A stretch of 55,040 nucleotides of DNA, taken from Actinomycetota bacterium. GTDB taxonomy: Bacteria > Actinomycetota > Thermoleophilia > RBG-16-64-13. The stretch covers positions 1 through 55,040 of the forward strand of contig JAAYZX010000081.1 of NCBI GenBank assembly GCA_012514635.1. Direction: 5' to 3'. A program made the translations under genes and the position numbers. Positions within the stretch are counted from its first letter, which is position 1. Each line of letters starts with the position of its first letter. A model generated the notes under the pieces. It did no database searches and was not told the origin of the DNA. It saw nothing but the letters and a program-made list of their open reading frames with translations. Shown here piece after piece: positions 42,875 through 50,877 of the stretch.

Positions 42875-44056
42875 CTACTCGATCACAATCATATCGAAGG
42901 TAGGCGTGGTGTTTAGTGACACTCCTCCATTGGAGGTCACCAGTACCACGTCTTCCACACGGACGAAGTAGTCGTGGTTTACCCAAAGACTGGGTTCAAC
43001 AGTGAAGGTCATACCGTTTTGCAGCACTGTGGCATCGGTGCTGCACAGGAAAGGATGCTCATGTACATCTATGCCGATGCCGTGTCCCAGGCGATGGATG
43101 AACTCGTGGCCGCGACCTTCCTTTACAAGCAGGTCACGTGCGGCGGCGTCGACTTCGGCGGCGGTGGCTCGGCCGCCTATCATAGCCGCCATTCCCAGGC
43201 GCTGGGCCTCCATGACTAGGTAGTGTGTACGACGCATCTCCTCGGTGGGTTCGCCGAAGTAAACGGTGCGCCCGAAGTCGGAGCACCAGCCATTGACCAG
43301 GAACCCGAAGTCGAAGGCCAGGACCCAACCGGATGTGAGCTCTCTTCCCAGTGGGCCGCCTGCCGATTCCGCAAAACCTGCCTGCAGCCCGGGGCGGCCG
43401 GTCAGAAGAGTAGTAGTGAAGGATGTACCCTCAGCGCCGAGCACCCGCATCTGCCACTCGATCTCGTGGTAGATGTCGCCCTCACGGATACCGTGGTGCA
43501 GCTTGGCAACCACGTTCTCAAAAGCCTGGTCGGCCATTCTGGCTGCAACGCGCATCTTGTCGAGATCGTCGGAGTCCTTGACCATGCGCATGGGGGAGAC
43601 CAAATCCTCCGTGCAGGTGAAGCGCATATTTGGATAGCGCTGAGCCAGCCTGATTGGGGTCATGGCCAGAGCGAATTTGGGCAGCGCCAGTGTGATTGCG
43701 CCGCCGCTTCCCGCGCCACCGTCCACCAACTCATCGAACGGGCGGAAACCAATGGTGGGATTTTCGTCTCCGTCGGGTAGATGGATGACGTCATCGCCCA
43801 ACCAGGGGAGGTTGGGGAGCTGGGGGTCGATGGAGAGGTGCTTCAGGTGGGGGATAATGGTCACAATGTGATTCTGTGTGACCAGCACTCCCTGCAGGTA
43901 GTCGCCAAAGGTATGCATCTCCACCGACTCGCCCGGCTGGCGCTTCAGGCCGGTAATAAACTCCATGTCGCCGGAGGGGGTCAGCAGGGCGGCGTCGATT
44001 CCTGCAGCCTGCATGGCCTCCCGCAGCTGCTCGATCCTCTTCTCGTAGCGATTCAC
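42875..44056 (-). CDS. M24 aminopeptidase (Xaa-Pro dipeptidase-like), copy A
   Basis: 393 aa with an N-terminal creatinase-type domain (about 1-150) and a C-terminal pita-bread domain. All five metal ligands are visible: Asp in LAFDFGF, Asp in WCSDFGRTVYFGEP, His in RLGHGIGIDVHEHP, Glu in TFTVEPSLWV and Glu in VRVEDVVLV. It should cleave X-Pro peptides or a related amide bond with two Mn/Zn ions. No signal peptide, so it acts on peptides after import. GTG preceded by GGAGG. It lies 17 bases after its paralogue, whose sequence is similar throughout. Confidence 0.92.
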   Translation of the reverse strand: MNRYEKRIEQLREAMQAAGIDAALLTPSGDMEFITGLKRQPGESVEMHTFGDYLQGVLVTQNHIVTIIPHLKHLSIDPQLPNLPWLGDDVIHLPDGDENPTIGFRPFDELVDGGAGSGGAITLALPKFALAMTPIRLAQRYPNMRFTCTEDLVSPMRMVKDSDDLDKMRVAARMADQAFENVVAKLHHGIREGDIYHEIEWQMRVLGAEGTSFTTTLLTGRPGLQAGFAESAGGPLGRELTSGWVLAFDFGFLVNGWCSDFGRTVYFGEPTEEMRRTHYLVMEAQRLGMAAMIGGRATAAEVDAAARDLLVKEGRGHEFIHRLGHGIGIDVHEHPFLCSTDATVLQNGMTFTVEPSLWVNHDYFVRVEDVVLVTSNGGVSLNTTPTFDMIVIE

Positions 44057-44073
44057 CTATGGTGCCTCCAAGC

Positions 44074-45264
44074 TCATTCGATGACGAAGATGTCGCGAGT
44101 GGGGACCCCGTGAAGGGTTTCGGCCCCCAATGGGGTGACAACCACCACATCCTCTGCACGGACGAAGTATCGACGATCCACCCACAGGCTTGGCTCCACA
44201 GCTAGAGTCATGCCGTTCTGCAGAATTGTGTCACTACCGGCGCTGAGGCTGGGTGGTTCATGGACGTTTACGCCCACTCCGTGGCCCAAGCCATGTATGA
44301 ACTCCTCGCTGCGGCCTGCGTCCGCAAAGACCCTGCGCGCTGCGGCGTCCGCCTGCGCGCCGGTTACCTCACCACCGCGCATAATATCCAGGGCGGCCTG
44401 CTGCGAGTCGGCGACCAACTGGTGATCGTGAAGCATTGCGGCCGTAGGCTCACCGATATATACGGTGCGACCAAAATCAGAACACCATCCCGCGTAGAGT
44501 ACCCCGAAGTCAAAGGCCAGGACGGTGCCTGGTGTCAGAGTAGCGTTGAGACTGCCCGGCCCAGCAAAGGAGGGCTGCGGAAACTCTTGACGCTCGGTAT
44601 GCGGTCCGCCGTAGAGCAGCATGGTGTTGAAGGAGGGGCCTTCTGCCCCCTGCTTCACCATTTGGGCATGGATTTCGCGGATTACGTCTGCTATCTCGTC
44701 TCCCGTATGCAGATCGTCGACGACTTGGCGAAAGATTGCGTCTGTTATCCTGCAGGCTTTGCGGATCGCCTCGATGTCGTCAGGATCGCGCATGGTCCGT
44801 AGAGAATCCATGAATGTATCGGTGTTGACGAAGCGCATATGCGGGTAGTGGCGCGCGAGGTTTATAACCGTCATGGCCTGCGCGAAGCGTGGCAGCGCCA
44901 CGGTGGCATTCGCCAGTCCTAAGGTCCCAAAAACAGCGTATCCCTCGGCCGGTTGATCGATACCTCTGGGTAACCGTACAATCTCCTGCATGAGCCAAGG
45001 ACAGTCCTGCAGCAACCCCTCCACGCCGTGTATCGCGGAAGAAGCGGGAAGGAAAGTGATGAGTCGATCTTGGGTCACCAGTATGCCCAACAGGTCGTCA
45101 CCTTGAAACGATGTCTCCACAGGATCCGGCGGTCGACGGCGTAGGCCGGTGACATATTCCATGTCGCCGGAGGGGGCCAAGAAGACCGCATCTACGCCGT
45201 GGGTCTGCATGGTGTGACGAAGCGTGTCGATACGGTTGGTGTATTTGTGGGATCTGCCGGTCAC
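44074..45264 (-). CDS. M24 aminopeptidase (Xaa-Pro dipeptidase-like), copy B
   Basis: 396 aa, a full-length paralogue of the next gene. The metal ligands are again intact: LAFDFGVLYAGWCSDFGRTVYIGEP, GLGHGVGVNVHEPPSL, LAVEPSLWV and VRAEDVVVV. The N-terminal domain is diverged, with PSGDMEYVTGLRRRPPDPVE matching PSGDMEFITGLKRQPGESVE of copy A, which is good evidence of an old tandem duplication. The two may split substrates or form heteromers. GTG start with a weak purine-rich Shine-Dalgarno, 27 bases after dppC. Confidence 0.92.
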   Translation of the reverse strand: MTGRSHKYTNRIDTLRHTMQTHGVDAVFLAPSGDMEYVTGLRRRPPDPVETSFQGDDLLGILVTQDRLITFLPASSAIHGVEGLLQDCPWLMQEIVRLPRGIDQPAEGYAVFGTLGLANATVALPRFAQAMTVINLARHYPHMRFVNTDTFMDSLRTMRDPDDIEAIRKACRITDAIFRQVVDDLHTGDEIADVIREIHAQMVKQGAEGPSFNTMLLYGGPHTERQEFPQPSFAGPGSLNATLTPGTVLAFDFGVLYAGWCSDFGRTVYIGEPTAAMLHDHQLVADSQQAALDIMRGGEVTGAQADAAARRVFADAGRSEEFIHGLGHGVGVNVHEPPSLSAGSDTILQNGMTLAVEPSLWVDRRYFVRAEDVVVVTPLGAETLHGVPTRDIFVIE

Positions 45265-45291
45265 GGAGCGGTCTCTCTTTCTCCAAGCAGG

Positions 45292-46137
45292 CTAGAGCAG
45301 ACGGCGGAGGCTGGGATCCATGAGATCGCGCAAAGCGTCGCCGATGAAGTTCCAAGCTAAGGCAAACGATACGATTGCCAGCCCTGGGAACATGGCCACC
45401 CACCACTTGGTGAAGTCTTGTGCGCCCACCGATACCATAGCGCCCCATTCCGCTGTGGGTGGTGCCTGCCCGAGGCCGAGGAAGCTGAGGCCCGCGAAAG
45501 TAAGCATGGCATTACCCAAATCAAGAGTGGCCATGATGAACACGGCGGAGATGGTGTTAGGGATCACAGTGCCTGCAAGAATGCGGGGGACCCGCGCTCC
45601 CTGAGCCACCACGGCGTCCACATACTCGCTGGAACGCATGGAGATGACCAGACTGCGCATCAGACGGGCATAGATGGGCCAGGAAACGGCCACCACCGCT
45701 ATAAGAGAGTGAAGGAGACTGGGGCCCAGAGCCGCGGCGATAGCCAGCGCCAGAATAATGCCGGGAAAAGAGAGGACCAGGTCGCAGATCCGCATAAGGA
45801 TCTCATCAACCGCCTTGCCGAAATAACCGGCTACTAAACCCACGGTACCGCCCAACAGCAGCGAAACCCCTACTACCATGAACGCCACGGGGATGGAGAT
45901 ACGAGAACCGAACACTACTCGGCTAAAAATGTCTCGTCCCAAACTGTCGGTTCCAAAGGGGTGTTTCCAGCTGGGTGGCTTGAAGCGCTGCACCAGATCT
46001 TGGACGATACCATCGTTGATGGAGATCTGCTCTGCGAAGATCAATACGACCAGCCAACCAAGTAAAATAAGCATGCCCAGCACAGCGAGGGGGCTGGCCC
46101 TCCACATGCGCGACAGCGCAACTCTGACTTTTTTCAC
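45292..46137 (-). CDS. Peptide ABC transporter permease (DppC/OppC type)
   Basis: 281 aa with six membrane helices. HPFGTDSLGRDIFSRVVFGSR is the DppC N-terminal signature, and EYVDAVVAQGARVPRILAGTVIPN is the EAA loop that docks on the ATPase. The C-terminal SFLGLGQAPPTAEWGAMV is also typical. GTG start overlaps the dppB stop by three bases, so it is translationally coupled. Confidence 0.94.
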   Translation of the reverse strand: MKKVRVALSRMWRASPLAVLGMLILLGWLVVLIFAEQISINDGIVQDLVQRFKPPSWKHPFGTDSLGRDIFSRVVFGSRISIPVAFMVVGVSLLLGGTVGLVAGYFGKAVDEILMRICDLVLSFPGIILALAIAAALGPSLLHSLIAVVAVSWPIYARLMRSLVISMRSSEYVDAVVAQGARVPRILAGTVIPNTISAVFIMATLDLGNAMLTFAGLSFLGLGQAPPTAEWGAMVSVGAQDFTKWWVAMFPGLAIVSFALAWNFIGDALRDLMDPSLRRLL

Positions 46138-47147
46138 TTGTACACCACCCTCGGGTCGAGGGCTGCGTACATAAGGTCAACCAGCAGGTTGACAAGCGCG
46201 TAGGTAAACGTGAACAGTAGGGTCACTCCCGTGATGGCGGGGAAGTCGAGCCCTGTGCTGGCCAGATAAGCGTATCGCCCAAGGCCGGGCCACGCAAAGA
46301 TGGTCTCCACAAAAACCGTTCCACCCAGCATGCTGCCGAAGGCCAGGCCCAGCAGCGTAACTGTGGGGATGAGGCCATTGCGCAGTACGTGCTTATACAC
46401 CAACGTTCGGGTAGGGAGGCCCTTGGCTTTGGCGGTGCGAATGTAATCCTGCTGCATGACCTCCAGCAGCGATGATCGGCTGGTACGGGCTATGAGCCCC
46501 GAAGAAAAGGAGGCCAGCACGGAAGCCGGTAGTACCAGATGCCAAAGAGCGTTGAGGAAGAGATCGAATCGGCCTGCAACTAAACAGTCGATGGTCATGA
46601 AGCCGGTAATGCGCGCCGGTACGTCGAGGTTGGCGCTCAGCTGTCCCGGTCCGGGGAACCAACCTAGGCGGTAGTAGAAGATATAGAGAACGATGAGCCC
46701 CAGCCAAAATCCGGGGATGGATACGCCAAGCAAACTGCCTGCGCGGGCGACATTGTCGAACCACTTTCCCCGCCACCAGGCGGCCGTGATACCTGTGAGT
46801 CCTCCCAGGACGGCGCTTATGAGAATGGCGGCGCCTGCCAGCTCTATGGTGGCCGGGAAGTAGATGAGGAGATCGCGTCCCACGTTCTGCCGTGTGGTGA
46901 GGGAGACTCCCAGATCCCCGTGGAGCAGATTCTTCATATAGACGAAATACTGCATGTGTAGCGGTTGATCCAATCCCCAACGCGCTCTAAACGCTTCTAC
47001 GATCGTGGGATTGGATGCCGCCTTCTCTCCCAGGTACCTCACCGTCGGGTCTGTAGGCACCAGGTGCGTCACCAAGAACATAATTATGGTCACGCCAAAC
47101 ATGATGAGCACGATGGCCAATAGCCGTCGGATGATGTACTTGATCAC
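46134..47147 (-). CDS. Peptide ABC transporter permease (DppB/OppB type)
   Basis: 337 aa. The N-terminal MIKYIIRRLLAIVLIMFGVT and LVPTDPTVRYLG segments, six helices and the EAA loop QQDYIRTAKAKGLPTRTLVYKHVLRNGL identify DppB. It forms the translocation pore with DppC. ATG start 78 bases after the binding-protein stop; a strong hairpin fills that gap. Confidence 0.94.
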   Translation of the reverse strand: MIKYIIRRLLAIVLIMFGVTIIMFLVTHLVPTDPTVRYLGEKAASNPTIVEAFRARWGLDQPLHMQYFVYMKNLLHGDLGVSLTTRQNVGRDLLIYFPATIELAGAAILISAVLGGLTGITAAWWRGKWFDNVARAGSLLGVSIPGFWLGLIVLYIFYYRLGWFPGPGQLSANLDVPARITGFMTIDCLVAGRFDLFLNALWHLVLPASVLASFSSGLIARTSRSSLLEVMQQDYIRTAKAKGLPTRTLVYKHVLRNGLIPTVTLLGLAFGSMLGGTVFVETIFAWPGLGRYAYLASTGLDFPAITGVTLLFTFTYALVNLLVDLMYAALDPRVVYK

Positions 47148-47172
47148 GAGATCTCCAAATGATCATGCACGA

Positions 47173-47204
47173 AGGACGGGGCGACGTTTCCGTCGCCCCG
47201 TCCT
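47173..47204 (-). terminator. Perfect 14-bp hairpin between binding-protein and permease genes
   Basis: AGGACGGGGCGACG, loop TTTC, exact complement. No T-run follows in the direction of transcription, so it is more likely a partial attenuator or 3' stabiliser. Such a hairpin usually makes the solute-binding-protein message more abundant than the permease message. Confidence 0.6.
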
Positions 47205-47225
47205 AGGGTTATCGTTGCACCACCA

Positions 47226-48869
47226 CTACTTCGTGAGCGCGTTCAGATCCAGCATGAATACCGGATCGGTCTTGATGCCGGAGACATTAGTAGTGGAACC
47301 GTAGTAGCGCGTGGGCTGGCCCCAGACCACGTACGGGCCTCTCTCAACCAGAATGTCCTGAATCTGCTTGAGAATGGCTACCCGCTTCTCTACATCGAGT
47401 TCCTGAGAGGATGCTACGCCCAGAGCTTCAAGTTCTGGGTCATCCCCAGCCTGCCAGCCCCCGTAGTTCTTTGCGGGCGGCCCACCGGGGAGGAACGCCA
47501 TCTGGCTTTGCGGATCCGGATAGTCCGGGCCCCACATAGAGATGGCCGTAGGCATCTTGGCGCTACGCATACGGTCGAGGAACAGGCCGATCTCCTGCCC
47601 CTTGAGGTCCACATTGATGCCTATGGCGGCAAGATCCTGCTGGATCTTCTGGGCGATCAGAGAGAAGTCGATACCGCTGATGGTGAGAGCCGGGTATTCC
47701 AGGTCTACAGTGAAACCGTCGGCCAGGCCGGCGTCGGTCATGATCTGCTTGGCCTTCTCAATATCTTGTTTGGCGGTATTGACCGGTTCTGCGCCCAGCA
47801 TGCCTTCCGGGATCACAGAGTAGGGAGTCTTGGTCCCTTCACCGCAGAGTTCACGGATGCCTTCGTAGTCGAGGGCGTAGCGAACGGCCTGCCATACCTC
47901 AGGCTTGGAGGCCGGGCCTTCGATGCTGCGGTTCTGGACGATATGGAAGAAGTCCAGCGTGGACGCGTAGTGCAGCGTCACGTTGGAATCGGACTCAAGT
48001 TCTTTGGCCTGTTCTGCAGTAAGGTTGACGGCAAAGTCAACTTCACCCTTCTGCAGAAGCAGTTTTTGAGTGTTGACGTCGTCGATCTGCTTGAGCACGA
48101 TTTTGTCAAACTTAGGCTTGTCCGGGCCCCAATAGTTCTCGTTGGCAGTCAGAACGGCCTGTTGCTTGTTGACGTACTCGGTGAGTGTGTAGGGGCCGGA
48201 GCCGGCGCTGTTGGTGTCGAGCCAGGCCTGAGCATCGTCGGTTGCGTCGGCGTCTTCGGCATCGGTTCCACCATGCTCCCTAACGACCTTGGCTTCAGTG
48301 ATGGCAAAGGTGGGCATGGCGATGTGAGCCAGGAAACCTGCGTCCACATCTTTCAGAACGATTTTGAGGGTGGTGTCATCCAGGGCTTCCATGGATTCAA
48401 CGGGATCCATGTGGAAGGAGGGGCTGCCCTTGACGTTCTTGAGACGGTTGAATGTGAAGATAACGTCTTCCGCCGTCAGCTTGGCACCGGTGTTGAAGGT
48501 GACGTCGTCGCGGAGCTTGAAGATATAGGTTTTGTTGTCCGCTTCTGTCTCCCAGGATTCGGCTACCCAAGGCGTGATCTCGCCGTTTTCGGCACGAACC
48601 AGCGTGTCGTAGCAGGCGAAGTTGACCATCATGCCGTCGATCTCGCCCGCCCGTGCCGGGTCAAAGCTCTTGTACTGCGGCTGGATGGCTATGGTGAAGG
48701 TGCCACCGGTAGCCGGTTCCTCAGTAGTTGGAGCCCCACCTTCCTCGGTAGTTGTGGTTATCTCGGCAGGGGTTGTAGTGGTGGTTTCACCACAACCGGC
48801 CGCTACAGCGACCACCATGATTAAAAGGGCCAATAGAACGGTAGGTACTGCCCATCGTTTGACTGTCAT
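47226..48869 (-). CDS. Peptide-binding lipoprotein (solute-binding protein family 5)
   Basis: About 547 aa. The ATG follows GGAGG; the N terminus is a signal peptide ending in the lipobox VAAGC, then a Thr/Glu-rich tether. The SBP_bac_5 signature region is LRDDVTFNTGAKLTAEDVIFTFNR, followed by GSGPYTLTEYVNKQQAVLTANENYWG. It captures the peptide outside the membrane and delivers it to DppBC. First gene of the operon, with a leader of about 150 bases containing extra copies of the promoter palindrome. The frame stays open 29 codons upstream, but the sequence there has no family similarity. Confidence 0.94.
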   Translation of the reverse strand: MTVKRWAVPTVLLALLIMVVAVAAGCGETTTTTPAEITTTTEEGGAPTTEEPATGGTFTIAIQPQYKSFDPARAGEIDGMMVNFACYDTLVRAENGEITPWVAESWETEADNKTYIFKLRDDVTFNTGAKLTAEDVIFTFNRLKNVKGSPSFHMDPVESMEALDDTTLKIVLKDVDAGFLAHIAMPTFAITEAKVVREHGGTDAEDADATDDAQAWLDTNSAGSGPYTLTEYVNKQQAVLTANENYWGPDKPKFDKIVLKQIDDVNTQKLLLQKGEVDFAVNLTAEQAKELESDSNVTLHYASTLDFFHIVQNRSIEGPASKPEVWQAVRYALDYEGIRELCGEGTKTPYSVIPEGMLGAEPVNTAKQDIEKAKQIMTDAGLADGFTVDLEYPALTISGIDFSLIAQKIQQDLAAIGINVDLKGQEIGLFLDRMRSAKMPTAISMWGPDYPDPQSQMAFLPGGPPAKNYGGWQAGDDPELEALGVASSQELDVEKRVAILKQIQDILVERGPYVVWGQPTRYYGSTTNVSGIKTDPVFMLDLNALTK

Positions 48870-48982
48870 CTGCACCTCCAGAGCTTTGCTCGTAGAACAC
48901 ACTTTCATTTTGCACCGAACCGACCGGCAACGGCAAATGCGCAATCGGGAGGACATCTATCCTCGGCGGGGCGCACTTCCGA

Positions 48983-48994
48983 CACCGGTCGGTG
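48983..48994. promoter_or_regulatory. Second copy of operator-like dyad in leader
   Basis: CACCG-GT-CGGTG: perfect 5-bp arms separated by two bases, the same layout as the promoter palindrome and matching its inner positions. A still weaker CCG-AC-CGG lies at 48920-48927. Confidence 0.4.
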
Positions 48995-49026
48995 GCACAT
49001 GTTCAACCGTCTTGCGGTTCACAGGC

Positions 49027-49056
49027 ATTGTCCGACCGCCCGGTCGGTTCTGTCAA
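49027..49056 (-). promoter_or_regulatory. Peptide-operon promoter
   Basis: Minus-strand TTGACA (49056-49051, perfect), 18-bp spacer, GACAAT (49032-49027, four of six). Transcription would start near 49020. The spacer is mostly filled by a perfect palindrome, so a bound repressor would directly block RNA polymerase. Confidence 0.6.
49032..49047. promoter_or_regulatory. Operator-like palindrome between -35 and -10
   Basis: CCGACCG-CC-CGGTCGG: perfect 7-bp arms with a two-base centre. The size and position are those of a TetR-type operator; no TetR gene is present in the window. Confidence 0.6.
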
Positions 49057-49117
49057 GCGCGTGGTTCGATGATTGGAGCGGAATCACCGAAAAGGCTCTA
49101 CATACAGCGCAGTAGGC

Positions 49118-49158
49118 CATGATGTCGGTATTCACGTCCATGACATCGGTGTCCACGT
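49118..49158. repeat. Direct repeat, two 20-bp units at 21-bp period
   Basis: Units at 49118-49137 and 49139-49158 share CATGA--TCGGT-T-CACGT, 16 of 20 positions identical. The period equals two helical turns. It lies about 100-140 bp upstream of the predicted peptide-operon start and 44 bp downstream of the hcp stop. Confidence 0.6.
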
Positions 49159-49201
49159 ATTTTGTGTAGACCGTGACTCCTTAGACCGTCGTCTTTGAAG
49201 T

Positions 49202-50845
49202 CTAGTTCCCGGCCATCATGGCGGCGATATCCTCTTCCACCGTGCCGATGGGCTTGAGGTCGAACTTCTCCACCAGAACCTTGGCTACGTTTGGCGAGAG
49301 GAAGCCGGGGAGCGTGGGGCCGAGTCTAATGCCTTTCACACCCAAGTAGAGCAGGGCTAGGAGGACGGCCACCGCCTTTTGCTCGTACCAGGCGATGTCG
49401 TAAGAGACCGGGAGCTCATTGATGTCGGAGAGGCCGAAAGCCTCTTGGAGCTTCATAGCGATGACGGCCAGCGAGTAGGAGTCGTTGCACTGGCCGGCGT
49501 CCAGCACGCGGGGGATACCGCCGATGTCGCCCAGGGACAGCTTGTTGTAACGGTACTTGGCGCAGCCCGCGGTGAGAATGACGGTGTCGGCCGGCAGTTG
49601 TTCGGCCACTTCGGTGAAGTAGTTGCGCGCCTTCTGGCGACCGTCGCAGCCGGCCATGACCACGAAGCGCTTGATGGCACCGGATTTGACGGCTTCTATC
49701 ACCTTGTCCGCCAGTGCCAATACCTGATTGTGCGCGAAGCCGCCCACGATGGTTCCCGTCTCAAGCTCGGTGGGGGGTGGGCAGTTCTTGGCACGCTCGA
49801 TCAGGGGGCCGAAGTCCTTGGCTCCGCCTGCCGGGCGGTCGGCCACGTGCTGTGCTCCGGGATAGTTGACCACACCAGTGGTGAACAGCCTATCCAGATA
49901 GGTATTGTTCTTCTTCAGGGGAACGAGGCAGTTGGTGGTGAGCAGTATGGGTCCGTTGAAGGACTCGAACTCCTCGTTCTGGTGCCACCAGGATCCGCCG
50001 TAGTTGCCCACGAAGTGCTCATACTTTTTGAAGGCGGGGTAGTAGTTGGCCGGCAACATCTCACCGTGTGTATAGACGTCTATGCCGGTGCCCTCGGTCT
50101 GCTTGAGCAGCTCCTCCATGTCTTTGAGGTCGTGGCCGGAGATGAGGATACCGGGATTGTTGCGCACACCGATGTTGACCTGCGTAATTTCAGGTTGACC
50201 ATAGGTGGCGGTGTTGGCTTCGTCCAGCAGGGCCATGGTGTTGACGGCCGTCTCTCCCGCCCTCATTACCATAGCCACCATCTCGTCGGCGGTGAGATCA
50301 CGGGTGGTGGAAGCCAGAGCCGAGAACAGTGAGGCGTAGATGTCGTCTTTCTCATAGCCCAGCACGGCGGCGTGGTCGGCATAGGCGGCGATACCCTTGG
50401 CGCCTATGATCAGCATCTCGCGTAAGGAGCGCACGTCCTCATCCGCCGTGGCGGTGATGCGCACTTCAGGGGATAGCGCCTTGGGTACGATGTCTTCACG
50501 CGAGGCGGGGGTCCAGGTGGCGCAGTCGGGAAGGTCGGTGGGCAGGGCGGATAGCTTGGCTTTGACTGCTTCGCGTACGGCCAGCGCCTGCTCGATGCGG
50601 TCGATTATCACGTCATCGTCCCAGGCCGCGTTGGTGATGGTCGTGAACAGCGCTTCGCACAAGAAGCGACCGGCGTCTCTGTCCACCGTGCCTTCTTGGG
50701 CCAGCTTCTCGCCGTAGACGGAGATGCCCTTGCATATGTAGATCAAGAGATCCTGCAGGTCGGCAGTCTCTTCCGGCTTGCCGCACACGCCTCGTACCGT
50801 ACACCCGGTATTTTTGGCCGTCTCTTGACACTGGAAACAGAACAT
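49202..50845 (-). CDS. hcp: Hybrid cluster protein (hydroxylamine reductase), class I
   Basis: About 547 aa, full class I length. The N-terminal cubane motif is CxxC-x8-C-x5-C (Cys3, 6, 15, 21 in [20 protein letters not shown] plus the next Cys), the spacing of strict anaerobes. Hybrid-cluster ligands appear in [46 protein letters not shown] and [17 protein letters not shown]. It reduces NO to N2O (or hydroxylamine to ammonia) and relieves nitrosative stress. The ATG is seven bases after GGAGG; a GTG two codons earlier would be too close. It follows the flavodiiron gene by 32 bases. Confidence 0.96.
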   Translation of the reverse strand: MFCFQCQETAKNTGCTVRGVCGKPEETADLQDLLIYICKGISVYGEKLAQEGTVDRDAGRFLCEALFTTITNAAWDDDVIIDRIEQALAVREAVKAKLSALPTDLPDCATWTPASREDIVPKALSPEVRITATADEDVRSLREMLIIGAKGIAAYADHAAVLGYEKDDIYASLFSALASTTRDLTADEMVAMVMRAGETAVNTMALLDEANTATYGQPEITQVNIGVRNNPGILISGHDLKDMEELLKQTEGTGIDVYTHGEMLPANYYPAFKKYEHFVGNYGGSWWHQNEEFESFNGPILLTTNCLVPLKKNNTYLDRLFTTGVVNYPGAQHVADRPAGGAKDFGPLIERAKNCPPPTELETGTIVGGFAHNQVLALADKVIEAVKSGAIKRFVVMAGCDGRQKARNYFTEVAEQLPADTVILTAGCAKYRYNKLSLGDIGGIPRVLDAGQCNDSYSLAVIAMKLQEAFGLSDINELPVSYDIAWYEQKAVAVLLALLYLGVKGIRLGPTLPGFLSPNVAKVLVEKFDLKPIGTVEEDIAAMMAGN

Positions 50846-50877
50846 CAACACTCCTCCTTGGGTTCAAATGCTGCGGC

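Larger units (their letters stand above)
48870..49201. other. 332-bp regulatory gap upstream of peptide operon
   Basis: No gene is seen. It holds the peptide-operon promoter and its palindrome, two weaker copies of the same dyad in the leader (48920-48927 and 48983-48994), and a 21-nt-period direct repeat next to the end of hcp. No obvious terminator for hcp was found. Confidence 0.6.

Noticed and set aside
47508-48824. 438-codon open frame antisense to the solute-binding protein gene
   Set aside because: No ribosome-binding site, composition typical of the GC-rich complementary strand, and it lies wholly opposite a well-defined family-5 binding protein.
49379-50332. 317-codon open frame antisense to hcp
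   Set aside because: It mirrors the conserved hcp gene and shows no recognisable domain or initiation signal.
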